From Leptidea sinapis (taxonomy: Eukaryota > Arthropoda > Insecta > Lepidoptera > Pieridae), in the NCBI RefSeq assembly GCF_905404315.1, contig NC_066273.1:744001-808000 (forward strand): DNA of 64,000 bases, given 5' to 3'. Made by a program: the position numbers and the translations under genes. The notes beneath the pieces are model-generated. The model searched no databases. It was not told the origin of the DNA and saw nothing but the letters and a program-made list of their open reading frames with translations. Shown in pieces: positions 10,692 to 21,231 of the stretch (position 1 is the stretch's first letter; the number at the start of each line of letters is the position of its first letter).

Positions 10692-11330
10692 GAATGCCAT
10701 AACGCTCTTCAATCCATCGCAAACCAGAACAGAGTCACTCTGCAATGGATTAAAGGACACAGCAACTCGCTGGGCAATGATGCCGCAGATGAACCAAAAG
10801 GGGATCCGAAGCCGTAGCATATGGACCGGAGCCACTGCTACTAATAAAAAAATTGCTACGAGAAAAAACGGAACAATCCCACCTAACAGAATGGAGAAAC
10901 AGCAAAGGTTGCAGGCAAACAAAGAATGCGGTTCCGGTGCCCCCAAATGGTTCACCCGCAACCTGATGAGACTACACAGGGCCAATATACGTACAATTGT
11001 AGGTGTAGTCACCGGTCACTGTCTCTTGAACAAGCATCTGTCTATCATAGGTGTAACAGACAGCCCTTTGTGCAGAAGATGTATGGAGGCAGAGGAAATG
11101 CCAGAACACGTGCTTATGGAGTGCAGCAGTGTGGCCGAACAACGGGCACGAATACTCCATTCACCAGCATCGCTTCCGGATGCCTGCAGAAACTTAAAAA
11201 GACTGCTAGACTTCTGGAAAGATCTGGGCTGGTTGGAATAAGAAGACATTTTAAAAACGCACAATGGCCCAATCAAGAGGCTAAGTGCTTAATCAGCCCA
11301 ACTAAACTAACTTGTATAAAAATTTAAATT
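10692..11330 (+). pseudogene. Non-LTR retrotransposon 3' end with RNase H domain
   Basis: In one frame, 10692-10817 encodes the end of an RNase H1-like domain (LQWIKGHSNSLGNDAADE), with the GH and NDAAD motifs that hold catalytic residues, then hits a stop. In another frame, 10820-11241 encodes the downstream tail: LTGH-like VVTGHCLLNKHLSIIG, a C..C...E..EH..MEC zinc-knuckle-like motif and a final LLDFWKDLGWLE. This order matches the C-termini of RNase H-bearing LINEs of the R1/LOA/Jockey group. A frameshift separates the halves and no reverse transcriptase core is present, so this is a 5'-truncated dead copy. Confidence 0.8.
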
Positions 11331-11429
11331 TATTTAATTCTCATCCATTGGTTGTGGTTCAGTAGACGTATGTGTTACAAGAGGCTTGGTAGCTGAAGTA
11401 TTATATGAATGGTCTACCATGTTAACGAG

Positions 11430-11500
11430 CTAACGTCAGGGTGTCGAATTTGCGTGACGGAATGCGCGCGCATCGTTAAAATTCACTCTGACATTTTATT
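11430..11500 (+). repeat. Family H fragment
   Basis: The ATGCGCGCGCATCGTTAAAA block followed by TTCACTCTGA recurs at 25045 and in reverse at 46015. Confidence 0.45.
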
Positions 11501-11624
11501 TTCCTAAAGCGTCAGATTATGTATAACATATATATATGATGTTTATACATTTTATAGCAAATACAATCACGGTTTTTTATAGCAATAGCAATGACAGTAC
11601 AATATTGTATATTTTTATTAAAAA

Positions 11625-11805
11625 GAGCGCAAAAAAAGAATGCTGGGAGAGGTTCTTGCGCCGCTTCTTCTCTCTCTTCGCGCCATTTGTTTCCGAAGCG
11701 GTAGTTGTATCTAGTATATTAGAAATGACATCAAAACGAATTCTAAGGGAATCAATTTTGAGCAAATATATGCCTTTTATGCCTTTTTTAACATCAAAAT
11801 AAAAT
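11625..11805 (+). repeat. Family B SINE-like repeat
   Basis: Contains TTCTTGCGCCGCTTCTTCTC, then GCGCCATTTGTTTCCGAAGC, then TGACATCAAAACGAATTCTA. Copies lie at 2925, 13560 (reverse) and 43295. The TTCTTGCGCC...TTCTTCTC core is shared with families C and E, which suggests a common SINE/LINE tail. The 88-codon open frame here is a by-product. Confidence 0.6.
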
Positions 11806-12205
11806 ATATGCTCTTCATCATCATCTAAATCCTTGTTGTACCAGCTCCGTGAACATCAGATGCTAATACCGCACTAATGGACTTAATTAAACAATTATTT
11901 CTTTAACTTAATTGCTATTTGATTTTTAAAGACCACAAATCGATAAGCGACCCAGACTGGCGCCGACAAAAGAATTAACAAACTCATTAGTGTCTGGGTA
12001 CATACGTCCGACATATTGTGTTCTGATAACTTTTATATTCAAATTGTTATGTAAATAGGTAAATATTATTGTAAATATACAAACATGAAATGATGGAAAA
12101 TTGATCTCACAGCTCCGTGAAATAATATTTGGCTGTCTAAATGTTATAAATTTATTAACACTTAACTATCATAAGCGTTAATTTGTAAACATATTTTTTC
12201 GAGGA
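11806..12205. other. Intergenic, nothing recognised
   Basis: No gene or repeat end seen. Confidence 0.4.
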
Positions 12206-12209
12206 AAAA

Positions 12210-12335
12210 AAAGCCCGCTGAGTTTGTTGCGCTCATTTTTCTCAGGTCTGAGGCATTCGTTTTGGAATGGGTGGTAGTTTTTGACTTTTAATAAGTGATG
12301 TCACATCCTATTTGCATAAAAAATATTTGAATTTC
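12210..12335 (+). repeat. Family C SINE-like repeat
   Basis: Starts with AAAAAAGCCCGCTGAGTTTG, includes CATTTTTCTCAGGTCTGAGG and GGAATGGGTGGTAGTTTTTG, and ends with ATATTTGAATTTCAA. Other copies are at 22475, 38600 (reverse), 46785 and 49318. Confidence 0.65.
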
Positions 12336-12599
12336 AATTCTTTAACCAAATCGACACGTATTTCGCCTCTACACGAGGCATCCTCAGGACACTCGCCAAG
12401 CTCTGAACTTTTTGTGTTTGGGTTTGAAGGGTGCTAATGAAATGACTGATTTAATGAGAATTTTAGAATTTTATTAATCCTAATGTAAGTTCATTTAATG
12501 ACTAGTCAAGTTATTATAAATAAAATCTCCCCTGTGTTACCTGGAAGAGACCGCTGAATATCGAATAGTGCTAATATATATTTAATCAAAACAAATCTT

Positions 12600-12945
12600 A
12601 TAACAATATTTACAATACTACGACTACATAAAATTAAAACTATCATTACGTGGAAGCGTACCAAGAATACTGGCAGCATTTCCGCGTTGGATAGGTATGC
12701 TGATCCGTTGACCGAAATAGCTGCCAGCGCTTGGGTTTCCAGTAGCCTTATTGAGGCGCGAAGATAGTATTTTGAACATTCTCCGCGCCTCTGAGCCCCA
12801 CGGGCCAAGTGTCTCGACACCAAACGGCACAAAGATGACTCACTGAGACCAACATATTTGCGACGCTTGCTGTCTTTGGCAGTCGAAGCAGCAGCCCCAG
12901 CAACTGACGTAACTTGGACATGAGAAGGAGCCAGAGTGTCGACTT
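12600..12945 (-). pseudogene. LINE ORF C-terminal relic (QRGNAASILGT type)
   Basis: Reading the minus strand, 12945 to about 12840 encodes a segment with GAAASTAKDSKRRKYVGLSE. A shifted frame then encodes VETLGPWGSEARRMFKI, an S/AGSYFGQRIS-like stretch and IQRGNAASILGTLP. This end motif is common at the C-termini of arthropod non-LTR retrotransposons. Related relics lie at 35890, 41517 and 58915, all on the minus strand. There is a frameshift, and the catalytic part is missing. Confidence 0.7.
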
Positions 12946-13555
12946 GTGCTAATAAGTATGCATTATTCTGAAAAATTTTTCATTATTATTAGTGCAATAA
13001 AGAATTTTCATTCATAATCCCATTATCGTATGATTACATTGTTATGAGCAGGGCATCTCTATACTTATTCCCATAAAAAAAACATATGTAGGCTATATGT
13101 ATATCAAACCGTGCGTCAATAAATTATCTCATAGAAAATTTGTCCATACAAAACAAATATTGGAAGTAAAAATAATTATGGGTACCAAATTAAAATAAAA
13201 ACTATCCTATCTCTCAAGTTGCACTAAACTTCACTACATGAAGTAATCCCAATTAAAATCCGTTCATTAGTGTAGGAGTTCACTGAGAACAAAGGCATTT
13301 ACCTACATTAATAAATGAATTAACTACCCATATAGCGTCACAATTGTCGAATTGTTAACAAAAAATCAGGTGAAAAACTCATTGCGAAAGTTCTACTTAG
13401 CACAATATTCATAATAAATAGACTTAAGAAATACTAGGTAGGTACGAAACACGAGAATTACTGCCGACAAACTCCTGCGCAGTTTGTCAGAATAATATTT
13501 ACTATATATCGCTTTGTAATGTTGTATCACAAATAAATGATAAAAAAAAAAAAAA
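12946..13555. other. Intergenic, nothing recognised
   Basis: AT-rich; an A-run lies near 13540-13555, next to the following repeat. Confidence 0.4.
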
Positions 13556-13559
13556 CAAT

Positions 13560-13690
13560 TTTGATGTCACATCTAACACTACCGGCGCTTCGGATACAAA
13601 TGGGTCTCTAAGAGTGAAGAAGCGGCGCAAGAAATTCACACAGCATCCATTTTTGCGCTCTTTTAAAAAAATATACAATAATTAAAATAA
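13560..13690 (-). repeat. Family B repeat, reverse copy
   Basis: The reverse complement of family B blocks (GAAGAAGCGGCGCAAGAAAT on this strand), preceded by an A-rich run. Confidence 0.6.
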
Positions 13691-14389
13691 TTACAAGCTG
13701 ATAGAACCCCTACTAGGCTCTGTAGAGTTCTTTTTCATGCAATGATATTAAATTTTACAATAAATTACCTTTTTATTTATAAAATGCAGACTCATGTCGA
13801 AGGCTTATTACAATATTAACGATTACGAAACTACGAGACTACTACTAGACTGCAATTGCTTAAAATTAATATATTGTCTACATAATATTATTGTTTCGTA
13901 TAAAGTATTGTGAAATCTATATGTATTTAAATTGTATTTTAAGTGACTGACGTTGACGAGCAACCTATTTGATTTTATGTCAATAGAATATTTTTGACTT
14001 TGACTTCATTTACCTTAGACGCTACCTACGACAAAAGAAAGAAAAAAATTACACAAATAATATTTAATAAAATATCATATTTATGAGTTATATTGTTGTT
14101 ACCTGGTCATACAAAAAGTTAATTTGAATAATATAGAGTTGTTAACATTATCGCACTTAAAATTATTTCCTGTCTATTCTAATAAAATCAGGTTTTCGGT
14201 AATGGAAAAATATATTTTAACAAAGTTTTAGGTATAACCACGGCGTTCTGAGCAAAAGGGTCGTAGATTCATATTCGCCAGTGCCTTTTTTTTTCTATTT
14301 ATTTATTTTACACCAACAAAACGTTGGTATATCTACTAACAAAAGCATAAATATTACAATAAATAATAAATTCCATGTGTTTAATTATA

Positions 14390-14446
14390 GGTGTGTGTAT
14401 GTTTTTAATGTATACACATTTACACACACGTGTGTGTGTGTACATT
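14390..14446. repeat. TG/CA microsatellite
   Basis: Alternating GT and CA tracts, including ACACACACGTGTGTGTGTGT, which is self-complementary. Confidence 0.8.
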
Positions 14447-14515
14447 TCATAAACTTAGACACATATACAAGTATTTAATTAAAGATCACTCTATATATAT
14501 ATATAATTTTTGTTT

Positions 14516-14690
14516 GAGGCTCTTTCACGCCTAAACCACTGATCGTAACGACATGAAACTACCACCATTCAATGAGAAATATATCCTAGATGGTTTATGG
14601 CTGCTCATTTTTTATTGATTAATTTATTTCCTTTTAAAATTCACCCAGTGAAGCAGGCGGGATCGGTTAGTAAATAGATATAAATAAATA
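14516..14690 (+). repeat. Dispersed repeat (TTTCACGCCTAAACCAC type)
   Basis: The block CTTTCACGCCTAAACCACTG recurs at 61560. This sequence is widespread in lepidopteran genomes as the tail of mobile elements. The copy is truncated. Confidence 0.55.
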
Positions 14691-15685
14691 ATAGATAATA
14701 TAAAATACCTTTATCGGACAAAAATTTGCAAACACCAGCTTATTATGTTGATCTCGAATAAGTCTTACTTTAGATTTTTCTTTGGTTCTTGATGTAATTA
14801 GTTTTAATTAGACAAGGAATGTAGGTACCTATATTATACCTATTCGTTACAATTTAGTTAATTTTTCAAATTTCAGCAAATTCATATCTCTGTTAGTAAT
14901 GTTTTACTTAAAAACTAATGTTAGTAAGTAAATGGGAATTATTTTATATTGGTGAATTAAATTGAAAGCTACAATTATTGGAATATTATAGAAATTCAAT
15001 TATAATATATAGATTGCATAAGCAATTAATAATATTTTATAATAATTAAAATCATTTGCCAATTATATAATCAACAATTCAATTTATTGTTCATTGTTAA
15101 AACAAACTTAATTTTACTTTAGTTGTTTATTACTATTTAAATTAAAGAAAAATCTGCCCAAGAATTTTATATATATTTATAAAGTTCAGAAGCAGTGTAT
15201 TGTAGGATATGTTCCAAAGCTTTAGCACTTAACATAATCAAGTCAATCTTATTACATACTTACTGTATTGTTAACACCTATCATGCAGTGAACCCCACGG
15301 TCGACTGTCGTAACTAACCCAAATAAAATAGCTCAATACCAGTCGGCCGCACAGTAAATCTAGGCAAGATAACTGTTTATAAAAGTAACTAATTACCTGT
15401 TATTTATTTATTTATACTTTAATAAAACATATATTATATATGTTATATATAACCTATCATTATTAATAACTTTAATATCATATTATAATGAATATATTAA
15501 GTATGCCTAAATATCTGTGGCCCTTAAGTTATATAAACGTAGGTAAATTTCATGTTTACGTTGATACAAATGCTACGTGCTAAAAATAAAAGTACTAAAC
15601 ACGCTGTCAAAAGGATCTATCTCTGATTGGTTGAATACAATAATTTTAAAAAGAACATAATTCCTTTTTTAAACGGCGCGCCGTC

Positions 15686-15735
15686 ATTGGTTGATTGTGC
15701 GATATAAAAAAGCTCAACGCCCCGTCGTAACGCCT
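15686..15735 (+). promoter_or_regulatory. Possible TATA-type promoter upstream of hb
   Basis: ATTGG (15686-15690) is followed 12 bases later by TATAAAAA (15703-15710) in a locally GC-richer stretch with GGCGCGCC. It is on the hb strand, 1.5 kb before the first coding exon. No transcript start can be shown from sequence, and a second ATTGG lies near 15628. This could equally be chance. Confidence 0.2.
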
Positions 15736-16489
15736 GCGTGGCTTGTTTTTTATCGAGAACTTTTTAATACAATCGCTAAAATACTTTTGGGGGAGATATA
15801 ATAATAGAAAATACATAATATAAGAGATTACATGTTTATTTAGTAGATGATATAACTTATGTATGCTCACTATTTTCCTTAAAAACGATCTTTATTATTT
15901 AACTATAATTAAGGATGCTAAGAATGTAGGTAGAGCATCTAAAAATAGCCCTTTTAGTCGACATAGCCGATCGTAATTCATTCCGCTTTATGGTAATTGT
16001 TCATGGCCATCATAAAAGTGAAAGCGACATCAAAGTATCGAGTTAATAAACAAACATAAAAATCGCATTATGGTATTAAGTACACAATAGGAAAACAAAA
16101 TCATTTGCCTTCGCGATTATTGTCCAAAACATTTATAACAATAACGGCGCCCTGAATCATTTATTTTTTATTATGAATATCGCATAAACAATAACTTAAT
16201 AACTCTCTCCCCACCCGAGGTAGCTTGATTCGTATTGGTTCAGATAAAAATAGGCTGTGGGGGTGTGAGAGGGACGCACGTATCGCTAAAGATGTTGATA
16301 AGCTATTTCATCTCGCTCACGCTAGAAAACACGACGCTCCTATATTGTATACGTTTATCGATGTTCTCGACATAAAAATTGACAGATTTTTTCCAGTTCA
16401 TTGTGAGCACTAGTACAGAGCAGACGGGCTCGGGATGCGTTACCGATAAGTTGTCTTAAAAAATAGTGCTCCTAAAATTCGTGACATTG
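15736..16489. other. hb upstream region
   Basis: No repeats of the window's families are recognised here, unlike most of the window, which would suit a conserved regulatory region. A 62-codon frame at 16225-16413 has no recognised domain. Confidence 0.3.
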
Positions 16490-16582
16490 TTTACAATTAA
16501 TGTGTTATTAGAGTGAAGTTTTGTTTATATTTATGAGAACAGTAGTGTGCTGGGTAAACTGTTGCATTATTTAACGGAAAAG
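16490..16582 (+). other. Possible hb 5' UTR exon (donor at 16583)
   Basis: The sequence AAAAG|GTTAGT at 16578-16588 is a plausible splice donor, 600 bp before the acceptor of the first coding exon. The transcript start is not visible; the left limit is arbitrary. Noncoding first exons are usual for insect hunchback genes. Confidence 0.25.
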
Positions 16583-17184
16583 GTTAGTGTTTATTGTATA
16601 CTTTATGAATTTTAAACATAATACCTACTACCTACGGGTTACATCATATTATATAATCTTCAAAATGCATGACCTTGTTATTTTGTATTATTTTTATTTA
16701 GTGCTAAGCCGACTTTAAATAGGTATGTGCTAATTAAATAATTCAAATAAATATTTAGTTAAATCGTTCATTTTAATGATTGCAATTGAATTAGGTGTAT
16801 GAAAATCTAATACACCTACCTAATAATATTAGTCGAAAAATATTTTAATAATTCGTTTCTATTGCTGTTAAAATACAACTTGGAATATATATTATGATAT
16901 TCCGCTTCATATTCTCTGACAAATTATTGTAAATAGAATATAAGGCTATGTATTAGATCTTCAAGAAGAGAGCCCACCTCAAACTCCGCATCATCAACGC
17001 CTGGTACTGCGGATGTTAATGAGTGTTTGTCTCAACACCCCCCATCACTTGAGCCTCTAGCGTGTTAGTGTTCTCTTATATAAAAAAATAAAAGTTTAAA
17101 TAAAGGTTAGGTAAAAAAAATAAAAATAAAATTTGTATCTATAATATATCTATTATTTTATTAAAAGTTGTATGTTTTATAGGT

Positions 17185-17277
17185 ATGATAAGTTGTGCAG
17201 CGCCCTCCGGGATACCTCCCGCTCCTCACACACATTCACCTTCTTGGAGCACCATGCTGCATCAACCTGCTAACATT
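17185..17277 (+). CDS. hb: hb first coding exon
   Basis: The exon begins after the acceptor TTTTATAG (AG at 17181-17182), with the start codon at 17185. It encodes 31 residues ending HQPANI, followed by the donor GTAAGT at 17278. It is too short to be found as an isolated reading frame. The join to the next exon is phase 0 and restores the NIKxEP motif near the Hunchback N-terminus, which supports both the exon and the start. Confidence 0.85.
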
Positions 17278-20091
17278 GTAAGTTCATCATTTTTCATTTC
17301 TTCTTTTTTTTATAATAAGAGACGATACTAGGAGGACGTTCAGCTGACGGTAGTTGGTACGCCCTGTCCATTACAATGCTGTGCCGCTCAGGATTCTTGA
17401 AAAACTTAAACATTCCGAGCAGCACTACAATTGCGCTCATCACTTGAGACAAGATGTTAAACAGTCTCATTTGCCCAGTAATTTCACTTGCTACGGCGCC
17501 CTTCAGAACGAAACACAATAATGCTTACACATTACTGCTTCACGGCATAAATAGGCGCTGTTGTGGTACCCATAATCTAGCCGGTATCCTGTGCAATGGA
17601 GCCTCCCACTGGTAAATTGGTATTTTCATGAATGTGAAATACTCAACCACTATCCTTATAGACATCTACCACGCCAAACATTCACGGCAAAATAGCTGAA
17701 GAATAGAATCATAAAGAAATTGGGAAACTTTAAAGCAATACTCAGTGGACTAACTGTAGTCTGGAGAGTAGATAGCATTCTCTACCATTCACCAGCTTGA
17801 AGTTGTCAATTAAAAGTGAAAGCAGATTATAGAATACATAATTGATTATTGCAACTCAGTCTTAGAATTAACATTGAGCTATTCAGTGATATGGAAATAT
17901 TCTTCTTCGTTTGATTTTATAAAGTTAAATTACAGAGAGTTTAGCTCTCTAAACTTTTTCAATGTAAGCTGTATATCAAAGTTCTTTGTATTATAGCTAA
18001 AATGAAGACACATTATAATATATTTGTACTCATATAATTGTAAAATTGGGCACTTAATAAGTTACCTTAACAATTTTGCACTTAATTTTAATTTAATTTC
18101 AAATTTTTCAACAATCGATTCCTAATTATTTAACCATTAAAAACAAGTAAATTAATGAATTACAAAGAAATGCCGATGTCGTTGAAATCTCTTAAAACGC
18201 GCGGCGATTTTTGTGAAGCTTAATTGAAGCTGTCATTAGCTCCTAAGTGGCCCGGATTTTAATGATTACTTAATTAAATAATAAATAATTCAGGCATGTA
18301 AATATATTCCCGATTTTATAACTTGATGTTTGTTTCTAGAAATCGGAGCCAATAGAAGAGGGAAGTTTTACGAAGGAGCAGGCGAGTGGATTCTACTCGG
18401 AAGGGTTCCACAGTGCTTCGCCCTCATCCTCCAGCAAGGATTCCAACGGACACTCACCTAGAAGCGTCGGCAGCGCTGGTGAACCTTCATCTTTCTACGA
18501 CAGCATGGCACTCAAGGCAAAAGCCAACCTGGGCATGCATTTAAATGCTTATCGAAACTGTTTACCATACAGTCTGCTGACCCCTCCTGGTTTCGATGGT
18601 CGAGCCCCAGAGCGTGAACATTCACCAAGCTATGAGCCATATTCCCCATCAGCTGGCCATCCTCCAACCCACGCCTCAACACCACTAACTCGTGCAGATG
18701 CCACTCCTCCTAAATCTCCAAGAACACCAACATCTCCTGAAGGTGATCACGACCGAAGATCATTTGATCGTTTCCATGATTCCGGTTACGACGTTGGACA
18801 GAATAAACAGGATGAAGAAGGTCGTGAAGGTTCTGGTTTTGAAGATGATTACGATGATGAACCAGGTCTCCGAGTTCCTGCCGTCAACTCACACGGTAAA
18901 GTGAAGACATTCAAATGCAAACAATGTGAATTCGTAGCTGTAACAAAACTGAGTTTCTGGGAACATAGCAAGGAACACATCAAACCCGAGAAAATGCTGT
19001 GTTGCAGGAAATGTCCCTTTGTAACTGAATACAAGCATCATTTGGAGTACCACATGAGGAATCATTTAGGCTCGAAGCCTTTTCAATGCTCCCAATGCTC
19101 ATACTCTTGCGTCAACAAGTCCATGCTGAATTCTCATTTGAAGTCCCACTCCAATGTGTATCAATACAGATGCGCCGATTGTAACTACGCAACAAAATAC
19201 TGCCACTCGCTGAAGCTACATTTACGGAAATACAAACACAACCCGGCTATGGTGCTAAATTTAGACGGAACTCCCAACCCTCTCCCGATCATAGATGTTT
19301 ATGGAACCCGACGCGGACCAAAACAGAAATCCATGAACAAGATGTTCGATCAGCCCTTGAATAGCAATCAATCTCAACCGGCCGGTCCACCGACTCACTC
19401 TCTGTTCGGTAATCACTTTCCTGTCAATTTGCCGTATCTGCCACCGCTTTTGCCACCATCTTTCCTATTTCCGCCCAACAATAACTACGAACATCAAAGG
19501 ACTTCACCGAATCTACCTGAAATAATTGAAAAGCGGCATTCAATTTCGCCCCAATCGATTTTGCAGCAACGTCTCTCCTACTCTGAACGCCAATCTGATG
19601 CTCACATCACGCCGCCACCTGCGAAGAGTCCGAATAGTAACCCCGTTACTCCTACAGCACACCCGAGCCCTCAACAGGCTCAAACCAACGACGCCCTTGA
19701 TCTTACTAATGCAAAGACGAGTGAAGCTGGGTCACCACCGCCCACAGAGCGTCCTGCACCTCTAACACCAACTACAGCTATGAAGAACAGAAGGAAAGGT
19801 CGCGCTTTCAAGCTACAGCCGGCAGCGCTGAGGCTCCAGCATGAGGACAATAAAGTAGATATGGAAATGTCGGACGCAGAATCCGAGGTTTCTAACGATG
19901 CGCCAACATCGACTGTTCCTAATTTGTATACCTGCCAATATTGTGATATAACGTTCGGAGATCTTACAATGCACACCATCCACATGGGATTCCATGGTTA
20001 CAACGATCCTTTTATGTGCAACAAATGTGGCGAAAGGAGTTCAGATCGAGTGGCATTTTTCATTCACCTCGGTCGGGCTCAACACGCCTAG
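17185..20091 (+). CDS. hb: hunchback, gap-gene zinc-finger transcription factor (two coding exons)
   Basis: Coding parts are 17185..17277 and 18340..20091, giving 614 residues. Hunchback is a nuclear DNA-binding protein that patterns the anterior-posterior axis and early neuroblasts in insects. Four tandem C2H2 fingers lie at about residues 224-331 (C224/C227/H240/H244; C253/C256/H269/H273; C281/C284/H297/H301; C309/C312/H325/H331). The separate C-terminal pair, typical of Hunchback and Ikaros, is at C563/C566/H579/H583 and C591/C594/H607/H613. Family-specific stretches include VTEYKHHLEYHMRNH, YRCADCNYATKYCHSLKLHL, IDVYGTRRGPK after finger 4, the RRKGR basic box (515-519) and DALDLT (482-487), which resembles the DLS-type box of other Hunchbacks. 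The splice joins ...PANI to KSEP..., like the NIKQEP motif of Drosophila. The finger domain and both ends are intact. The first ATG inside the large exon (18505) is residue 87, not the start. Confidence 0.95.
17278..18339 (+). other. hb coding intron
   Basis: A 1062-bp GT-AG intron in phase 0; donor GTAAGT, acceptor TGTTTCTAG. It hosts a family A repeat in its 5' third. The rest is AT-rich without recognised features. Confidence 0.85.
17308..17615 (+). repeat. Family A repeat inside the hb intron
   Basis: A forward copy with the AGGACGTTCAGCTGACGG start, the hairpin block and the CATAATCTAGCCGG end. It lies in the same orientation as hb, about 30 bp after the splice donor. The reverse open frame at 17294-17518 is a by-product. 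Confidence 0.8.
18340..20091 (+). CDS. hb: hb terminal coding exon (all zinc fingers)
   Basis: The frame is open from the splice acceptor at 18338-18339 to TAG at 20089-20091, 583 codons. It contains residues 32-614: an acidic and serine/proline-rich N-terminal part, four central fingers, a proline-rich linker with PYLPPLLPPSFLFPP, and the C-terminal finger pair. Having all fingers in one exon is usual for hunchback. Codon use is markedly richer in G and C than the flanks. Confidence 0.95.
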   Translation, partial: KSEPIEEGSFTKEQASGFYSEGFHSASPSSSSKDSNGHSPRSVGSAGEPSSFYDSMALKAKANLGMHLNAYRNCLPYSLLTPPGFDGRAPEREHSPSYEPYSPSAGHPPTHASTPLTRADATPPKSPRTPTSPEGDHDRRSFDRFHDSGYDVGQNKQDEEGREGSGFEDDYDDEPGLRVPAVNSHGKVKTFKCKQCEFVAVTKLSFWEHSKEHIKPEKMLCCRKCPFVTEYKHHLEYHMRNHLGSKPFQCSQCSYSCVNKSMLNSHLKSHSNVYQYRCADCNYATKYCHSLKLHLRKYKHNPAMVLNLDGTPNPLPIIDVYGTRRGPKQKSMNKMFDQPLNSNQSQPAGPPTHSLFGNHFPVNLPYLPPLLPPSFLFPPNNNYEHQRTSPNLPEIIEKRHSISPQSILQQRLSYSERQSDAHITPPPAKSPNSNPVTPTAHPSPQQAQTNDALDLTNAKTSEAGSPPPTERPAPLTPTTAMKNRRKGRAFKLQPAALRLQHEDNKVDMEMSDAESEVSNDAPTSTVPNLYTCQYCDITFGDLTMHTIHMGFHGYNDPFMCNKCGERSSDRVAFFIHLGRAQHA

Positions 20092-20443
20092 CTTGGTATC
20101 CTATAGTTATAGCGCTAGTCAGAATTATTATTATAAATGTGTTCTAAGTAATGCATAGAGTAAATGGTAACCAAAGAAATTGATAGCGTTTGTAGAGTAG
20201 CTTGCTGCAAATACCTATTAAAACTAAGCTAAACTGCATATTATATTATATAATATCCTTAAATCATTCATTTTGTCATTAAGATACATATTATAAGATA
20301 TTATATTAGTGAAGCGCTGTTTAGTAAATTGAAAGAAACAATTTAATATAACTTTTTAAGCGAAACAATATTAAACAATCATAACTATTATGTTAACTTT
20401 CAGTGTGATTCTTTCAGTATAGTTTATTTAACGGAGTATATTT

Positions 20444-20451
20444 TGTAAATA
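20444..20451 (+). promoter_or_regulatory. Pumilio-type element TGTAAATA in the hb 3' UTR
   Basis: A perfect match to the Pumilio RNA consensus UGUANAUA, preceded by the AU-rich ATATTT context favoured with Nanos. It lies 353 bases after the stop codon. UUGUUA, a Brat-type motif, follows at about 20478, and UGUUA precedes at about 20389. Drosophila hb mRNA is repressed posteriorly through Nanos response elements of this kind. Function here is inferred. Confidence 0.5.
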
Positions 20452-20913
20452 TAGTAATTAGGCATTCATAATTGGCTGTTGTTATAAATAATGATATAGT
20501 AGCCCCATTTGTATCTTATGTATATTTAATGATAAGGAATCGTGAGAAAGTGACCAAATGTAAAAAGACTGTGTCTCTTCATTAAGTACAAATTTAGTCA
20601 CTTTAAGTTAAACTAAATGTTTGTGTAAATTAATTAATCACGGTGGAGTTACCTATTAAGAGTTTGACGTTAAAATAGAGACAACTGTCTCTCAATTTTA
20701 ACGTTATGTATGTGTAAGTATCAGATGTATTTATAAAGGTAGAAAGAGATTTATTTTATTTATTTATTATTAGCCTGTATGATTTCTGTATTAATTGAAT
20801 ATTGTCAAGGCATGTCTTGAAGGCTTGTTTTTAGTGTAATGTTACTTTTGTAATACATTGTCAATGGTTTTCTTTTGAAATGTAACCTGTAATTCCTATT
20901 GCGTGTGTTCTGG

Positions 20914-20919
20914 ATTAAA
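20914..20919 (+). terminator. Candidate hb polyadenylation signal ATTAAA
   Basis: ATTAAA, the commonest variant of AATAAA, about 820 bases after the stop, with T-rich sequence just downstream. Other sites cannot be excluded. Confidence 0.4.
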
Positions 20920-20940
20920 ACTTAAATTCATATAAAATGT

Positions 20941-21231
20941 ATTCTGTTTTAATATAACCAACCTTCCAAATACTTATATAACTTGATGGCATAAATAGAA
21001 AATTTATTAATTTATTATCATATCAGTTATTAATTATTACCCGCGACTTCATCTACGTAGATGTAATATTTATAGAACCTATCCTATCTGTTAATCCAGG
21101 TAATAACATTTTTTATTTTTCATTGACAGCTGTAGTTTCTCATAAACATACTTCAAAACATATTTATATTAGTATGCGTAATTAGTGATTTCTTAGTAAA
21201 TATATAAATGAAAATCAAAATATAAACACAG
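20941..21231. other. Intergenic downstream of hb
   Basis: Nothing recognised. Confidence 0.4.

Larger units (their letters stand above)
13691..15600. other. AT-rich upstream flank of hb
   Basis: No coding sequence seen. It holds a TG/CA microsatellite (14390-14446) and a degenerate retroelement-type repeat (14516-14690), listed separately. Confidence 0.45.
20092..20940 (+). other. hb 3' UTR
   Basis: AT-rich sequence without repeats of the window's families, ending near an ATTAAA signal. It contains several UGUA-type motifs typical of Pumilio targets (20444, 20519, 20624). Confidence 0.55.

Noticed and set aside
16225..16413. 62-codon gene upstream of hb
   Set aside because: No recognised domain, no supporting splice signals; treated as noncoding flank.
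18849..19995. Reverse and alternate-frame open stretches within hb
   Set aside because: Shadows of the strongly coding hb frame.
18505..20091. hb beginning at the first ATG of the large exon
   Set aside because: The frame is open upstream to a good splice acceptor, and the upstream exon restores the N-terminal NIKxEP motif, so 18505 is an internal methionine.
17185..20091. Ikaros-family protein instead of Hunchback
   Set aside because: The 4+2 finger layout is shared, but YRCADCNYATKYCHSLKLHL, IDVYGTRRGPK and the RRKGR box are Hunchback features.
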